Shown piece after piece: positions 11,931-23,189 of a stretch of 64,000 nucleotides of DNA (within the stretch, counting starts at the first letter, position 1; every line of letters begins with the position of its first letter). The position numbers and the translations under genes were made by a program. The stretch is taken from NCBI RefSeq assembly GCF_008831285.2, contig NW_022204507.1:4422174-4486173 (forward strand), given 5' to 3'. A model generated the notes under the pieces. The model had not been told where the DNA came from. It did no database searches and worked only from the letters and a program-made list of their open reading frames with translations. This stretch comes from Nymphaea colorata (lineage: Eukaryota; Streptophyta; Magnoliopsida; Nymphaeales; Nymphaeaceae).

Positions 11931-12371
11931 GCTACAAAGGCAGGTCACATCAGATGCCCAACAAGCAAATTGATGAAAAATGATAGAACAGAAACAAATA
12001 ATAAGTAAAGCATCTACAAGAATGCGGAAAATTTTTTGTACAATCCATTCAATCCATAAGAAAATCTTTTAGTATATCACAAAAACCAACTAGCAATAGC
12101 CTATAGAGGACATGCATTTTCTAGAGGTGATTTTTTTCCCCAAAAAATCAGATAATTCTTCCCAGGATGTCTGGGACATAAATCTTATCGGGCCTCCAGC
12201 CAATGATCAAAAAATCCAATGAAAATTTCTGAATGAGAGCTCATTGCTGCATCCATGTGGCAGTTGTGGAATCAGCAGTCAACCATACAGCCCAAAGCCA
12301 CAAATGTGCTGCAATCATGTAACATCAAAATATATATGAGACTTCTTTTTTCCAACAATTAAAAGGCTTAC
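11931..12371. other. Presumed VAL intron 3 or downstream sequence
   Basis: Lies after VAL exon 3 on the minus strand. An acceptor-like TTGCAG is present near 12310, but neither following frame resembles the next part of a VAL protein. No B3 domain coding sequence was found between here and 5123. Confidence 0.35.
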
Positions 12372-14348
12372 TGCATTAAGCGAACTTGTCTTGGCACAAG
12401 AAATGCATTCTATTCCACCAACATCCAGGAGCAAGAATGTATAAGCTGAAATGATGCACCCACACTGTAAACGCTGGAATAAGAAACATTTTGTGAAGGA
12501 AATAAATTTTTTAAGTAATTCCAAAAACAACTTAGGGCTACAGTTTTTGACATAATGGAACCTGAATGTATCTAACTGCATTCTAAACAGGAGAATACAA
12601 CATGTTGCTTGTGTTCTCAAGCATCACAACAGATATTAGTGCAATTCATCAAAAAAGTGTAGCCATTTTCATTTGTACGTTCTTCAACTTGCTACACTTT
12701 GATGCACGAGAAGTAGATCAGAGCATTTTCATATTTTTAACACAGAGCAACTAGAGTTGGTGTTACATCCCAGTTTCTAACCTTTCCACATGTCTCACAG
12801 TTCCTCCACCAGCAGCATCAAAAAGAAAATCTTCACAAAACCTTTACTTATCATACGCAGAACTACAAGTTCAAAAGAGAGTTATCAACAGAATATGGCA
12901 GAATATTGGTTACTGCTTCCTAAGTGATTAAAAGAAAAGAAGAAAAAACCAAAAACAGTTAACACCATGGAGATAAAGTTTTCAAAAGAGGTTCAAAGAT
13001 GGACTATCAGTAAAGAAAATGATTGTGACGAAATTCTCTACAGAAAAAGCATCAAAAATAGGAAAAATATAATAGATCCACATGTAACATGAAATCCCCA
13101 AATGGTGTGATAACTTGGTAATATCCAAATCTAGCAACAGTTAAGGAACCCCATTCCTCTTTGCATACGAAATTCTAAAAGATAGAATTCTCCTCTAGCA
13201 ACCAATAGCTGCTAGTGATGGATAGCTCTTCACAATCACCACTACGACAGGCAAAGGTTCATTAGCGACAAGTATGACGTCTAACCGACTCTCCAGCGCT
13301 CGACAAAAAAGGACGTAACCGACCAATGCTCCATTCCGTCAGAGGAAAAACAGTGTCCCACTTTACAGGCCAGATGCAAAATTCAAACGGTATTTGCATC
13401 TGCATGCATTTAAACAAATAGGAGAGCTTCATTCTTTACAAAATTTGCCTAGAACAGGGAAAGAGAAACCACATTTTCTGCACACCACCGCTTCAATAAC
13501 CAAGAAATGGTCGACTTCTGCACCAAATCAAAAGAAAAGTGAAGGCTTCCACAGTAAGACATATAGCGTTCCTTGTCGTATCTGCTCCAACGCATGACAC
13601 CCAGCACATCATCACCATGAGCGTACACTCCACACATACAGACTCCGTAAAAAATTCAAGCGGATGCCGATGTAATTCCACTGGAGAATATAAAAATAAA
13701 TTGATTTTTGGCATTCCTATGCAGATCCCAAGAGAATGCATAGGATAAAACTTAAGAGAGAAAAGTAGACCTCGTCTTAAGGGAGCCTTGAATTCCGATA
13801 TAATCAATGAATCTGTAGATATCAACACGTACAGTTGTGCAGAAAATGTCGTGACGGGTCAAATCCAATATTAAATCTAGCCCTTCAAAATTCCTAACAG
13901 TTCCACAGCGACAACTTAGAGAAAAAGAGGCGGCAAACTGGTCACTATGCCGAAAATTATTAACGAGAAAAAGCTTCATGAAAAATAAAATTCACATTTC
14001 TGGCGAATCATGATCTTTTGTACCCCGAGGAAATTTTATACACAGAAAATTCCAGCATCCATGATTTTCATTGTGCATCCATCAACTTAATCGTCCCAAC
14101 GCAGATGTAAAAAACTGTTTCAAGAACGACAGAGATGTCTTCTTTACGCTGATCTCCTAGCCGGGCAACGACCAGACGAAAAAAGAACGAAACAGAGGAA
14201 AAAGAACATACTCGCAGCGGTCACAGAACTCGGCCATGTTGCTGGACCTTAATCTCCATCCTTTCCACCACCTCTCTGTTGACGAGGCACCACACTTCGT
14301 GTTGAAGTATGTCTTCAAGAAAGAGGAAGGCACGGCCATCTCCTCCAA
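12372..14348 (-). pseudogene. Truncated, disrupted VAL/HSI2-like B3 repressor gene (exons 1-3)
   Basis: Three minus-strand exons reproduce the N-terminal zinc finger of VAL/HSI2 proteins, plant B3 transcriptional repressors that silence seed-maturation genes in the nucleus. Exon 1 (14348-14212) begins MEEMAVPSSFLKTYFNTKCG and continues with WKGWRLRSSNMAEFCDRC, ending at donor GA/GTATGT. Exon 2 (12862-12782) reads SAYDK, a TAA stop at 12846-12844, then RFCEDF. Past that, the nucleotides match the family's GWRNCETCGK only in a shifted frame, so one base is missing near 12815-12820. Exon 3 (12473-12372) encodes RLQCGCIISAYTFLLLDVGG and IECISCAKTSS, ending at GCA/GTAAG. All splice sites are good, so decay is recent or the two lesions are assembly errors. 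The PHD-like finger is all that is seen; the B3, CW and EAR parts are missing from the window. Confidence 0.78.
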
Positions 14349-15260
14349 TCAGAAACAACAATTAACCAGAACAAACTCTAAGCCCGCGAAGAGTATTTGT
14401 AGGGCACACTAAAGCACGTAACAATGCCAAGACTAGAAAAAGGAAAACCACAAACTTCTTGATCAATCTTCCAGCAGAGCAAGAAAAGAGGGGAGAAGCA
14501 GATGGTTTCAAGAGTCTAACTCATGTATGTCTCTTCCTCCTCCTCCTGCGTCTGCCACCACCACTCCCACAGCTGCCAGTGCTTTGGCTGACCTTTGCTT
14601 GTTCAGTGCCATCGTCTCCCTGATCACTGTCATTGATTCCCGTTACACCTTGGCATCTCATCTGCAGCGAACGTCATGCAGGCACGTAACACCCTCTTAC
14701 ACATTTCACACATAGACAGAGGCTCACCGACCCAGCACTATTTTGTGTTGCTTCTTTTTTGCTCGTAAATCTTCCTCATCCTTTTTCCCCCCAAAATCCT
14801 CTTCTCTCTCTCTCTCATCCTCGGTCATTTGCCCGTTCTCCACTGCCCTCCGGGCCACTGCCATTTTATAAGTGAGTCCACGCCTCCTAGCCTGGTCCCG
14901 AAACACTGATCTTTCTTCTAGTTAGAACCTGCAGTAACCACAGAGGATTCAATCTGTGCTTTGGTGGGGTTTGACAGCTCGAGCCTTATCCACTACACCT
15001 TGATATGGATGGGCTAGTTTCGCTGCATTCCGCTCTTGACTTTGTACTCAAGTGGCCCGCAAGCCAATCCATCTTTTTTTCCTCTTTCTAGGATGGTGTG
15101 GGACAAAAAAAAGAATTGGGGAAAAATTTTCACCGTCATTTCTTTGATGGGAAACATTTTTCATCCGTGAAGGTGGGAGAACATACGATGGAGGGAGAAC
15201 ATGTGACGAAGACATCTACTTTTGATGTCTACAATTTGAAAACACAGATGACCAGGTCAG
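14349..15260 (-). promoter_or_regulatory. Presumed upstream region of the VAL-like gene
   Basis: Sequence 5' of VAL exon 1 on the minus strand, with CT/GA-rich stretches (for example 14786-14822) of the kind common in plant leaders. No TATA box could be picked with confidence and no other gene is visible. Confidence 0.3.
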
Positions 15261-15572
15261 TTTCAACAAATCTTAATTCATGTTCAGTTAATATCATAAA
15301 TTTATGTCCGTGTTTTTGGTTAAAGCATCTGCATCCAACTTTGTGACGACAACCCAACGTTGTCATGGGTTGTAGCTTCAAAACCCATGACGATGGTGGA
15401 AAAATAATGCAACTTTTATGTATATCCCAAACCTGCAACTGGCAACCAACTATACATATACATGTTCAATTTTCTTGAGAAAAAGTGAGAGACGTGGGAG
15501 ACGCGAAGTGAGTCAATGAGAGAGATAGAGAGCTGACTAAATGAAAAAATAATAAGAAAGGAAATGGGAGAC

Positions 15573-15606
<34 letters not shown>

Positions 15607-15992
15607 TATAAAAGGGTGAACCACAGACACTTCAGATTTCACCACTAGCGGAAAAAAATACTTGAGTGGGGAAAATTAGTCGTGTTTGATTTTAACTTTT
15701 CCAGATTCCCCAATCAAATGATTAGATTGGATCACATTCAAAACCAAGTTTCCCTACACTCAAACATTAATTTTAAAAAACATAAGTTCCTTACGAGGGA
15801 AAACTAAAAAGGGTGCTGCTTTTTCAGCTGCCCCAATTAATTCAGTTTACCCGGAGTTCGTATTCAGATATCTAAACTTGGAATAGGATATCTAAGTTAA
15901 GATCTTTGTTATCTAAGGAGACACTTTATTTAAAACTGAATATGAGTTTGATAAGATGGAGTTTCTTATTTAAATCTGATGAATTCCGATTT

Positions 15993-16041
<49 letters not shown>

Positions 16042-16440
16042 TGCTTTCAGTAGGCATGCAGGGGGAGAGTTTGTCTCTCTCCCCACATCTTAATTAAGTG
16101 CCAATTAAGCGCAATTGTTGGCCAAATTAAGAAGCCAACTTCAGTAAGTTTGACCATACTGTTAATTGTTGGGCAGTCGGTCCTTTCTCTACAATCAATA
16201 ATTAAATCTCAAAGAAGATCATTTCTCTAAGGAGGCGTTTGACATATCTAGAACCATGGAATTTTAGAAACAAAATGCTCATTTTTTTGAGAAATTGAAA
16301 TTTCTAAACAAATTAACCAGGTATTTCGTTTGTTGGAACTAGGAAACTGAAACTTGAAAATTTTGATTCTGTTCATGTTTGAGAAGAAATTATGATTCTA
16401 GAATTTTTATTTTTGAATTAAAAATTTTAACTAGGGGAGA
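15260..16440 (+). repeat. Truncated extra copy of the mosaic repeat
   Basis: 15270-15990 matches 24190-24955 and 57015-57765, for example GACGACAACCCAACGTTGTC and GCAACTGGCAACCAACTATA. It then jumps: after a TA microsatellite, 16045-16440 matches 29050-29440 and 59240-59630 (AGGCATGCAGGGGGAGAG/TTTGTC, GCCAATTAAGCGCAATTG). The roughly 4 kb present between these two parts in the first mosaic copy is therefore missing here. Confidence 0.85.
15998..16041. repeat. TA microsatellite
   Basis: About 20 TA units at the point where the two parts of the truncated mosaic copy are joined. A shorter run is at 15578-15603. The run may have promoted the deletion joining the two parts. Confidence 0.9.
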
Positions 16441-16812
16441 CCTACAATGCACCCATCAAATAGAGTGCCACGCTAGCAACCCATTGAAGTTCAGGGAATA
16501 GCCGCCAAAAAGATTTGAGCAAACAGCATGTTGTTAATGTGCCCGCCAGCCCAACCAACTGTACTTTGTCTCTTGGATGTTAGGTATTGTCATGTATATG
16601 TCTATTAATTTTAGTTGAAATCAATTCCAAATAGTGCTTTACTTTTTTTCTTTTAATTTTTCAGTACATGCATAATCTGTTACAGACTTAAGACAAACTA
16701 ATTACCCTAATATAATACCTTTATATAAAGAAAGAAATTAATTAATTATATAATTTATTAAAGGTAACATTTTGGGAGAGAAAAAGAAAACGTATACAAA
16801 TTTACAACTGTA
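16441..16812 (+). repeat. Mosaic block a, first copy
   Basis: Matches 47277-47642, including CTACAATGCACCCATCAAAT and CAAATAGTGCTTTACTTTTT with few changes. It precedes the LINE remnant in both places. Confidence 0.85.
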
Positions 16813-16839
16813 CACCCCTTAATTCTTTCTCCTGTGAGA

Positions 16840-18250
16840 ATGATCAGGTTTACTTCTATAAGTTGGATCATACTCAAGATGCATGCTTTGCAAACTTTAA
16901 GAGCTCTTCCTATGGTTGGCTTTAGATAGTCATTTGCAAGGAGAAAGTGTCTCAGAGGAGGATAATTCTCTTTCTTCAACCCAATATCAGATGCGAAAAT
17001 TCGGTGGGCTGCTTCCGAGGCAAACTCTAATGTTGCCCCGTGCTCTGATGGATTACCAAATATTTCTTTCAACAATTGCAGGATATTATGGAGGCTAAGT
17101 TGTCTTGTGTCATAAGAGATTTTTTGAAAAAGGGAGGATGGTCAGGAGTATTGGTCGGAATTGTATAGAATTGATTCCTAGGGAGGGAAATGCTGTTCAT
17201 ATTACTGATTTTTTGATATCCTTAGGGAACATCTTTAAGCTCATTCCAATTAATGCCATGAAGTTGAGAATGAGAGAAATTTTCAGGAATTATTATGAAG
17301 AATCAGGAGGCTTTGCTTGTGATTATAAGCATTTGCCATTGCCTTTGTTGACCTATAAAAAGATATATTCAATGTTAAAGACAAAGAATGGCAGTGTATG
17401 TCTGAAATTAGATCTTTTCAAAGCATCTGAACAAGTTAATTGAGGGTTTCTTGCTGCAGCAACGTCATTTTAGTAGTGTTTGGATTGAGACGATTATGGT
17501 GTGGCTTTGTAATGCTTCTTGTTCTATGTTGTTAAGTGGAAGAGAGGAAGATTTCATGTATAGTGAATGTGGATTAAGGCAGCGGGATCCCCTTTCTCCC
17601 CTTTTATTTTCGATAGTGATGGAAATTTTGTACCGCAGACTTCAAAAAGGGGATTTTTTTTTTCGGAGCCATTAAACTGCTGAGCCTGTTACATGGGTCA
17701 GAAGGGTGTGGGGTCTTCATACATGCAGATGAGACTATGCTGTTTTGCCAATTATAGTAAATTATTGTTAAGACATTGATTGAGTTTAATTCACGTTCTG
17801 GCATGAAAATCAACGTCGGTAAATCCCAGTATTTTCCCTTTAATATTGGAGATTTAGAGGAGTCATAGAATAGGCCTTACTTTGGGTGGTCTATTCTATA
17901 TATGGAGACTTTTCGGTCATATGCAGGGAAAGGATTGTTTGATTAAGTCTGTTCTTTCTAATTGACCTATGATTGGGTTACAACTTTAAAATGCTGTGGT
18001 TCAATTGCAAAAAGAATGGAAGAGAAGTAATCAGTCTTCCCTTTGCAAAGTTACTTGGATGAAGAAGATCAGGAGGATTGTCTATTGAAAAATAAAAGGT
18101 GGTTCACTTATTAATTTCTGGTTAAATGGGTTCCATCTTATGCTTATGGAAAGATTTACCTCGAGATTTGTTTGATCTCAGGCGTGGAATGTTATCAGAT
18201 TCAAAGGTGTAGTTGTTAAGTGGAGAAAGGCTCTTTGGATGTCAAAATCA
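16840..18250 (+). mobile_element. Decayed LINE (non-LTR retrotransposon), reverse-transcriptase region
   Basis: Broken plus-strand frames reproduce the L1-type plant LINE reverse transcriptase in order. First comes the DG..N.FFQQ..DIMEA region (about 17030-17100), then GRMVRSI..ALIPKEGNAVHI-like residues (17145-17210). After that comes KTKNGSVCLKLDLFKA (17385-17420), followed by a stop. Then come the RT signature GLRQRDPLSPLLFSIVMEIL (17571-17630, Arg where the family has Gly) and a degraded catalytic block, HADETMLFC at about 17722-17750 where the family has FADD. SGMKINVGKSQYFP follows at 17800-17835. Several stops and frameshifts make it dead. Poly-A tail and 5' end are not identifiable. 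Confidence 0.85.
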
Positions 18251-18299
18251 TAATCTATCCCTAGTGCCCACTGGTTATCATACATAGCGACTTATAGTT

Positions 18300-18720
18300 G
18301 ACTCCCCACTCAATGTTGGCTACAGAGGTTGAGAACTCCTTTAGCCTCTTCTTGTCTTCTTTGCCACAAAAAGTGGGAAGATCAACATCACAAACTCTTA
18401 CAAATGGAACATCCAAATCTCACATCCATATCAATTATGGTTGCAAACTACCAATTTTAGATGCAAATGGAACTTCTGGATCTACGTGCCACTTATGGAT
18501 CCATTCCAGAATCACAATATCAATTTCAGGCCTAAATCTAACTTCTGAATCCATGCAAATCCAAACTGTCACCTTCTTATCCATTTGAATCCAAAATGTT
18601 GCTTTCGGATCAATTTGGATCTAAACTATTACTTTTGGATCGGTTTGGATCTGAACTATAATATCCATATCCAAGTTTCGTTTTTTAGATCCAAATGTCC
18701 ATCTGAATAAAATAGTCACA
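18300..18720. repeat. Degenerate short-period repeat of 'GGATC/AATCC-TTTGGAT' phrases
   Basis: The phrase 'lead pyrimidines + GGATC + TTTGGATCTAAACTATnACTT' and variants of ATCCAAAT/AACTTCTGGATC recur many times with irregular spacing of about 30-40 bases. No coding potential beyond a shadow frame. Confidence 0.5.
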
Positions 18721-19240
18721 TTAAGACCTAAACTCCAAAGTTCGATCTATTGAAGCACAAGACCTGATGCATGATGAAAATTACCCAAATTATCCTTCAT
18801 TCTCATTTAAAATTTTTCAAATTAACCACGACTTTCCTTGGTAACCTTGGTTTTTGCGAATTACATTTAGGTTCCACTTCAAAAATGCCATAAACGTTCA
18901 TTGTCTCAAAATACCCCTGGTTGGCCTTTTATTTTTTTCTAAAATATCTAACTTTTACAAATATTTCAAGACAAAGTAGGGAGGTGCCATGCACCGGATA
19001 TGCTGGATATTTCTGCCATTTTGGCTACGCAAGGATGGATTAGCTGGAACAAATAGATCAAATACGACCTTTAACGCGGTTAGCCCATACTTTTGACCTT
19101 ATAAAAAGACCAAAAAGACATTTGGTGCCAAACATTGACCTTTTATTGGGCCGAGCCAACTGAAAGTAAAGATAGCTAGGTAAGCTAGTTATGATGACTG
19201 AAATGCGAGTTGGCTTTGACGGACATGGTGGGTGATCAGA
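18721..19240. other. No gene seen
   Basis: AT-rich unique-looking sequence between the LINE/short-repeat region and the next mosaic block. This stretch is missing from the second mosaic copy, where LINE tail joins directly to the equivalent of 19850. Confidence 0.5.
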
Positions 19241-19490
19241 AATTTAAGAAATCTAATTTATATATTGATGCAAACATCATACTCAATTTTTAATAGGTGG
19301 CTTACGTGGCGATAAGTGCCCATTCAACATTTATTCTGATCAACTGCACCGAATTGGGCAGAGTTAATTTGTTTATATATATGTTTGTTCTTTGAAGGAA
19401 GGACTTGTAGGCGCCTGCACATGGCAGGAAATATATTTCGTTAACAATCTTAGTTTATGAATTGAAACCACCATACGTACGATCGAGAAG
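19240..19490 (+). repeat. Mosaic sub-repeat, copy 1 of 3
   Basis: Matches 21320-21570 and 49200-49450 (GGCGGCTTAGGTGGC-like core, CCTGCACATGGCAGGAAATA). The first two copies form a local direct duplication spaced about 2.08 kb apart. Confidence 0.85.
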
Positions 19491-20030
19491 ATACGCACGG
19501 CTCCGCACCTCCTTGCCCCCCAGCTGCGTCCAACGTTTATGTGTATTCTAAACTAGCAGCTGGCAAACCTTCTACAGATTACCGTATTCATGTATATATG
19601 GGAAAGAAGTTGTGTCGATATCTGACTGGGAATCAGTCCTGTTGATATCTGACCGGGAATCGTACCTTCAAATATCTGACCTTCAAAGGGCCGAGTTTCA
19701 GAAATTGCCCCCTTGTTTCGCACCGATCGATCTGCTAATACCGCCCCTGCCTTGACGGCAAACACAACCATGCCGTATAGCGTACATGAAGCAACAAAGC
19801 GGACATTTTCAATTTTTAGAGAAAGAGAGAGCTATCTGACTAAATGAAATTATGTTAAGACAAAGAAAAAAACAAGCATCACTGCTAGAGCCACCCTATA
19901 TAGACCGTTATTACAACATAAACTATCGGCAACATTGATATAATGACACCTTTTTTTCTGATATTTTTGTTAAAACATTAATCATCTGAGAAAATATTCC
20001 ACGTTCAATAGGATTGACTTATCATATATA
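19490..20030 (+). repeat. Mosaic sub-repeat related to 22705-23160 and 55540-55990
   Basis: Shares CGGCTCCGCACCTCCTTGCC, the CAGCTGGCAA...CCTTCT stretch, and GCGTACATGAAGCAACAAAG. Inside it, 19615-19685 has three imperfect tandem copies of a unit containing 'ATATCTGACYGGGAATC', not seen in the other copies. Confidence 0.8.
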
Positions 20031-20949
20031 TATATGTTAATATTGTTTAAAAAATAGTAATCTTCTATTTACATCAACTTCGTTGTCATTTAAAGTAAGA
20101 TTGCATAAACAATAGTACTCTTTATTAGGATTTAGCTTCCAGTGAAATCATGTCAACGTTCACATAAAATTCATGTAGATTTAATATCAAAAATTTATAT
20201 CCGTGCATTTGGTTAAATCTTTTGCCAAAATAGTCCAGTTTTGTCACAGCAGTCCAACATTAACATAATTGTAGTTTCAAAACCCACAATGGTCGTATAG
20301 CATACGTGAAGCAACACTCAGGAAATTGAATTCGATACATAAAAGTTAATTAAGAAAAGGGCAGCAGTAAAATGAATAAATAAATAAATAAAGTTCCAAT
20401 GCCAGAATACATGCGCCATTGGTTTGATTAGACTGCCATGCCGGAGGCACTGTTTGTTGGCCTTTCATTCTTTAGTGGATGACGAACATGAATTTTAAGT
20501 TTTCCAACGTCGACATTTACCATAATAATCCATTATCAGTTCTCTCCCACCATTTCTTAAAATCTTAGACGTGATCAGGTTGTGGTTTGGCCTCATAAAT
20601 ATGTTCTGCTACTTTAAATAATTTCAAGTTGCTGATGATTTCTTCATCAAATTTACAACTGTACAAATTTAAGGTAACTGATTACCCTAATATAATATCT
20701 TTATGTAAAGAACTTTAAGACAAACTAATTACCCTAATATAATACCTTTAATAGTTGAAATCAATTCCAAATTGTCTTTTAATTTTTCTGTACATGCATA
20801 TTCTGCTACAAACTTATGACAAACTAATTACCCTAATATAGTATCTTTATGTAAAGAAAGAAATTAATTAATTATATAATCTCTTAAAGGGAACATTTTG
20901 GCAAAGAAACAGATAACCTATACAAATTTACAACTGTACACCCCTTACT

Positions 20950-21310
20950 TCTTTCTCCTGTGAGAATGATCATGGTAACTTCTATAAGTTGGATCAAACT
21001 CATGATGCATGATTTGCACATTTTAAGAGCTCTTCCTCTAAAGATTTGTCATCTGGTTGGCTTTTGGCTTTTAGATAGTCTTTTGAAAGGAGAAAGTGTC
21101 TCAGACAAGGAGAATTCTTTTCCTTCAACCCAACATCACATGCGAAAATTTGGTGGGCTGTTTTGGAGGCAAACTCTAATGTTGCTCCTTGCCCTGATGG
21201 ATAACCAAATATTTCTTTCAACAAATCTGGGACATTATGGAGGTTAATGTATCTTGCACCATAAGAGATATTTCGAAAAGGGAGGATGGTTAGGAGCAAT
21301 TGTCACAGAA
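20950..21310 (+). mobile_element. Short LINE fragment
   Basis: Matches the 5' part of the LINE at 16845-17150 (TCTATAAGTTGGATCA, GTGGGCTGTTT...GGCAAACTCTAATGTTG, ATTATGGAGG) and ends before the RT core. It is part of mosaic block c; the second copy is 48865-49200. Confidence 0.8.
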
Positions 21311-22204
21311 ACACGTCTGATTCCAAATTTAAGAAAGCAAATTTATATATTGATTCGAACATCATACTTAATTTTTAATAGGCGGCTTAGGTGGCTATAA
21401 GTGCCCATTCAACATCTATTCTGATCGACTGCACCGAATTGGGCAGAGATAATTTGTTTATATATATGTTTGTTCTTTAAAGGAAGGACTTGTAGGTGCC
21501 TGCACATGGCAGGAAATATATTTTGTTATCAATCTTAGTTTATGAATTGAAACCACTGTACGTAACTCCGGTTGATAAGTTCGGAAGAAAGGAAGGTCGG
21601 AAACAGCTAAGGGGAAGTCAACAACTCGATTTTGAAAAACAAATGAAAGGTAAATTTGCTCAGAATTGTGCATATTTCACCTTGATGTTGGAGTGACTAG
21701 TTAGCATATTTAATTCTATTTTTGACTTGGAATATAATTATAACTGCACTCGGCTAAATTAGTTTCCTAATGTCAATCTTAATTTGAACATGCCAAGCCA
21801 TTGCTTGCATGTCACCTTAGACATTGTTCATTGCTTTATAAGCTTTGTAATTTGGGTCCTTCCTTCACCGACAATTAATTAATCAAAGTTATGACCATTA
21901 TCTGTGAAATGCCTTTGGGTAGAGGGCATTTGGTCCATAATTTCCCTTCATTGGAAGTAAATTCAGCACTAGTAAGATAGAGGGCACGGCACACCTTGTG
22001 TGTTACAGCCTGAACGAGCAAAGCTTAGGATGTATATTCTGGTCATTTAGATGATGAAACAAATTCTTGGAAAGCTATACGGTTTAATATTACAAGACAA
22101 AATTATATGGGGTACCTAGCTAGAGTCGAGCATAAATTTAAACTTGGGAGCTTGAGTGGAGATCGAGTTGACTCGAGCACTAAAGGAATGCAGAGTTAAT
22201 TTAA

Positions 22205-22518
22205 ATGGAAATTTACCTGGCTCTTCCTTTTCCTTTTGATGATGATCAGCAACGTTGTCCATGGATTAACCATCTCCCTTTTGTCTACAGGCCCCAAACT
22301 ATGCCTTTGGGGAAAAGCCCATTTGGTGGCCAGCAGTCTAATTGGCATGCAAAGAAAATTCCGCAAGCTGCATGCCAGGGAACGACCGAAAATGAAACTC
22401 AGGAGATGCACATTTATATATTATCCGAGAAGACGATCGACCTTTTTTGTTTTTTCCTTTCCATTTTTGAGGACCATCTTGGCAGAAGGCCTCCTGCTGT
22501 GATTTCTCTTCCTCTATG
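22205..22518 (+). other. Conserved open frame upstream of a TATA box (probably non-coding)
   Basis: A 112-codon frame (MEIYLALPFPFDDDQQ...) is open here, and a 120-codon equivalent is open at 50106 despite a net in-frame 24-base indel between them. Substitutions between the copies do not favour third positions, and the frame runs into the TATA-box area. I read it as an open stretch of upstream sequence rather than a gene, but the length-preserving indel keeps it worth listing. Confidence 0.25.
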
Positions 22519-22523
22519 GTGCA
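22519..22523 (+). other. Empty (pre-integration) site of the copia element
   Basis: The five bases GTGCA occur once here, in the context CTATGGTGCAGACTAATTTT. In the second mosaic copy they are present twice, flanking the copia element (50444-50448 and 55364-55368). This defines the ancestral sequence and the insertion junction. Confidence 0.93.
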
Positions 22524-23148
22524 GACTAATTTTTAGGCTATAAATAACTGTTTGCTAATTTCGACCAGCAATGGAGGAGAGTAGCAGCTGAGTGCGTGTA
22601 GATCATAAGAAGATGCAAGAACTGGTAAAGGAATGTGCCAGCTGGGTGGGTGGGTGCCCTCAATGACGGTACTAAGCGAGGAGGTGGGAGGCGCCGCGGC
22701 TGTCGCCGGATCGATTGATAAGATACGTACGGCTCCGCACCTCCTTGCCTCCCAACTTTTATGTTTATCCCGAACCAGCAGCTGGCAACCTTCTGGTTGC
22801 TTGGGGTCTACAAATTAGTATATATGTGTGGGGATATCTGACCTAGCCCCTCCAACACCGCCCTTGCCTCGATGGCAAACACAAAGCACAAACAACCAGG
22901 CCGTGTAGCGTACGTGAAGCAACAAAGCGAACATGTTCCATTTTTAGAGAGAGAGAGGGAGCTATCTGACTAAATGAAAATAGATTAAGACAAAGAAAAA
23001 ACAAGCATCGCTGCTAGAGCCACCCTATACACCGTCGTTACATCATAAACTATCGACAACGTCAATATAATGTCACCTTTTTTTCTGATATCTTTTGAAA
23101 ATTTTAGTCATCTGAGAAAATATTCCACATTCAATACGATTGAATTGT

Positions 23149-23189
<41 letters not shown>

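Larger units (their letters stand above)
19850..22518 (+). repeat. Mosaic block c, first copy
   Basis: Direct copy of 47795-50443. Matching landmarks: TTAAGACAAAGAAAAAAACA (19856/47788), GTTGTGGTTTGGCCTCATAA (20579/48473), and GGAAATTTACCTGGCTCTTC (22206/50107). Indels of 10-30 bases and scattered substitutions show the copies are not recent. Confidence 0.88.

Noticed and set aside
13493-13828. 111-codon minus-strand frame in the presumed VAL intron 1, with Cys-rich part
   Set aside because: Considered as the missing part of the VAL finger. The true match to that part is at 12782-12862, and this frame has no W/C pattern of the family.
22236-22502. 88-codon frame overlapping the one at 22205
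   Set aside because: Not kept in the second copy; third-position bias absent.
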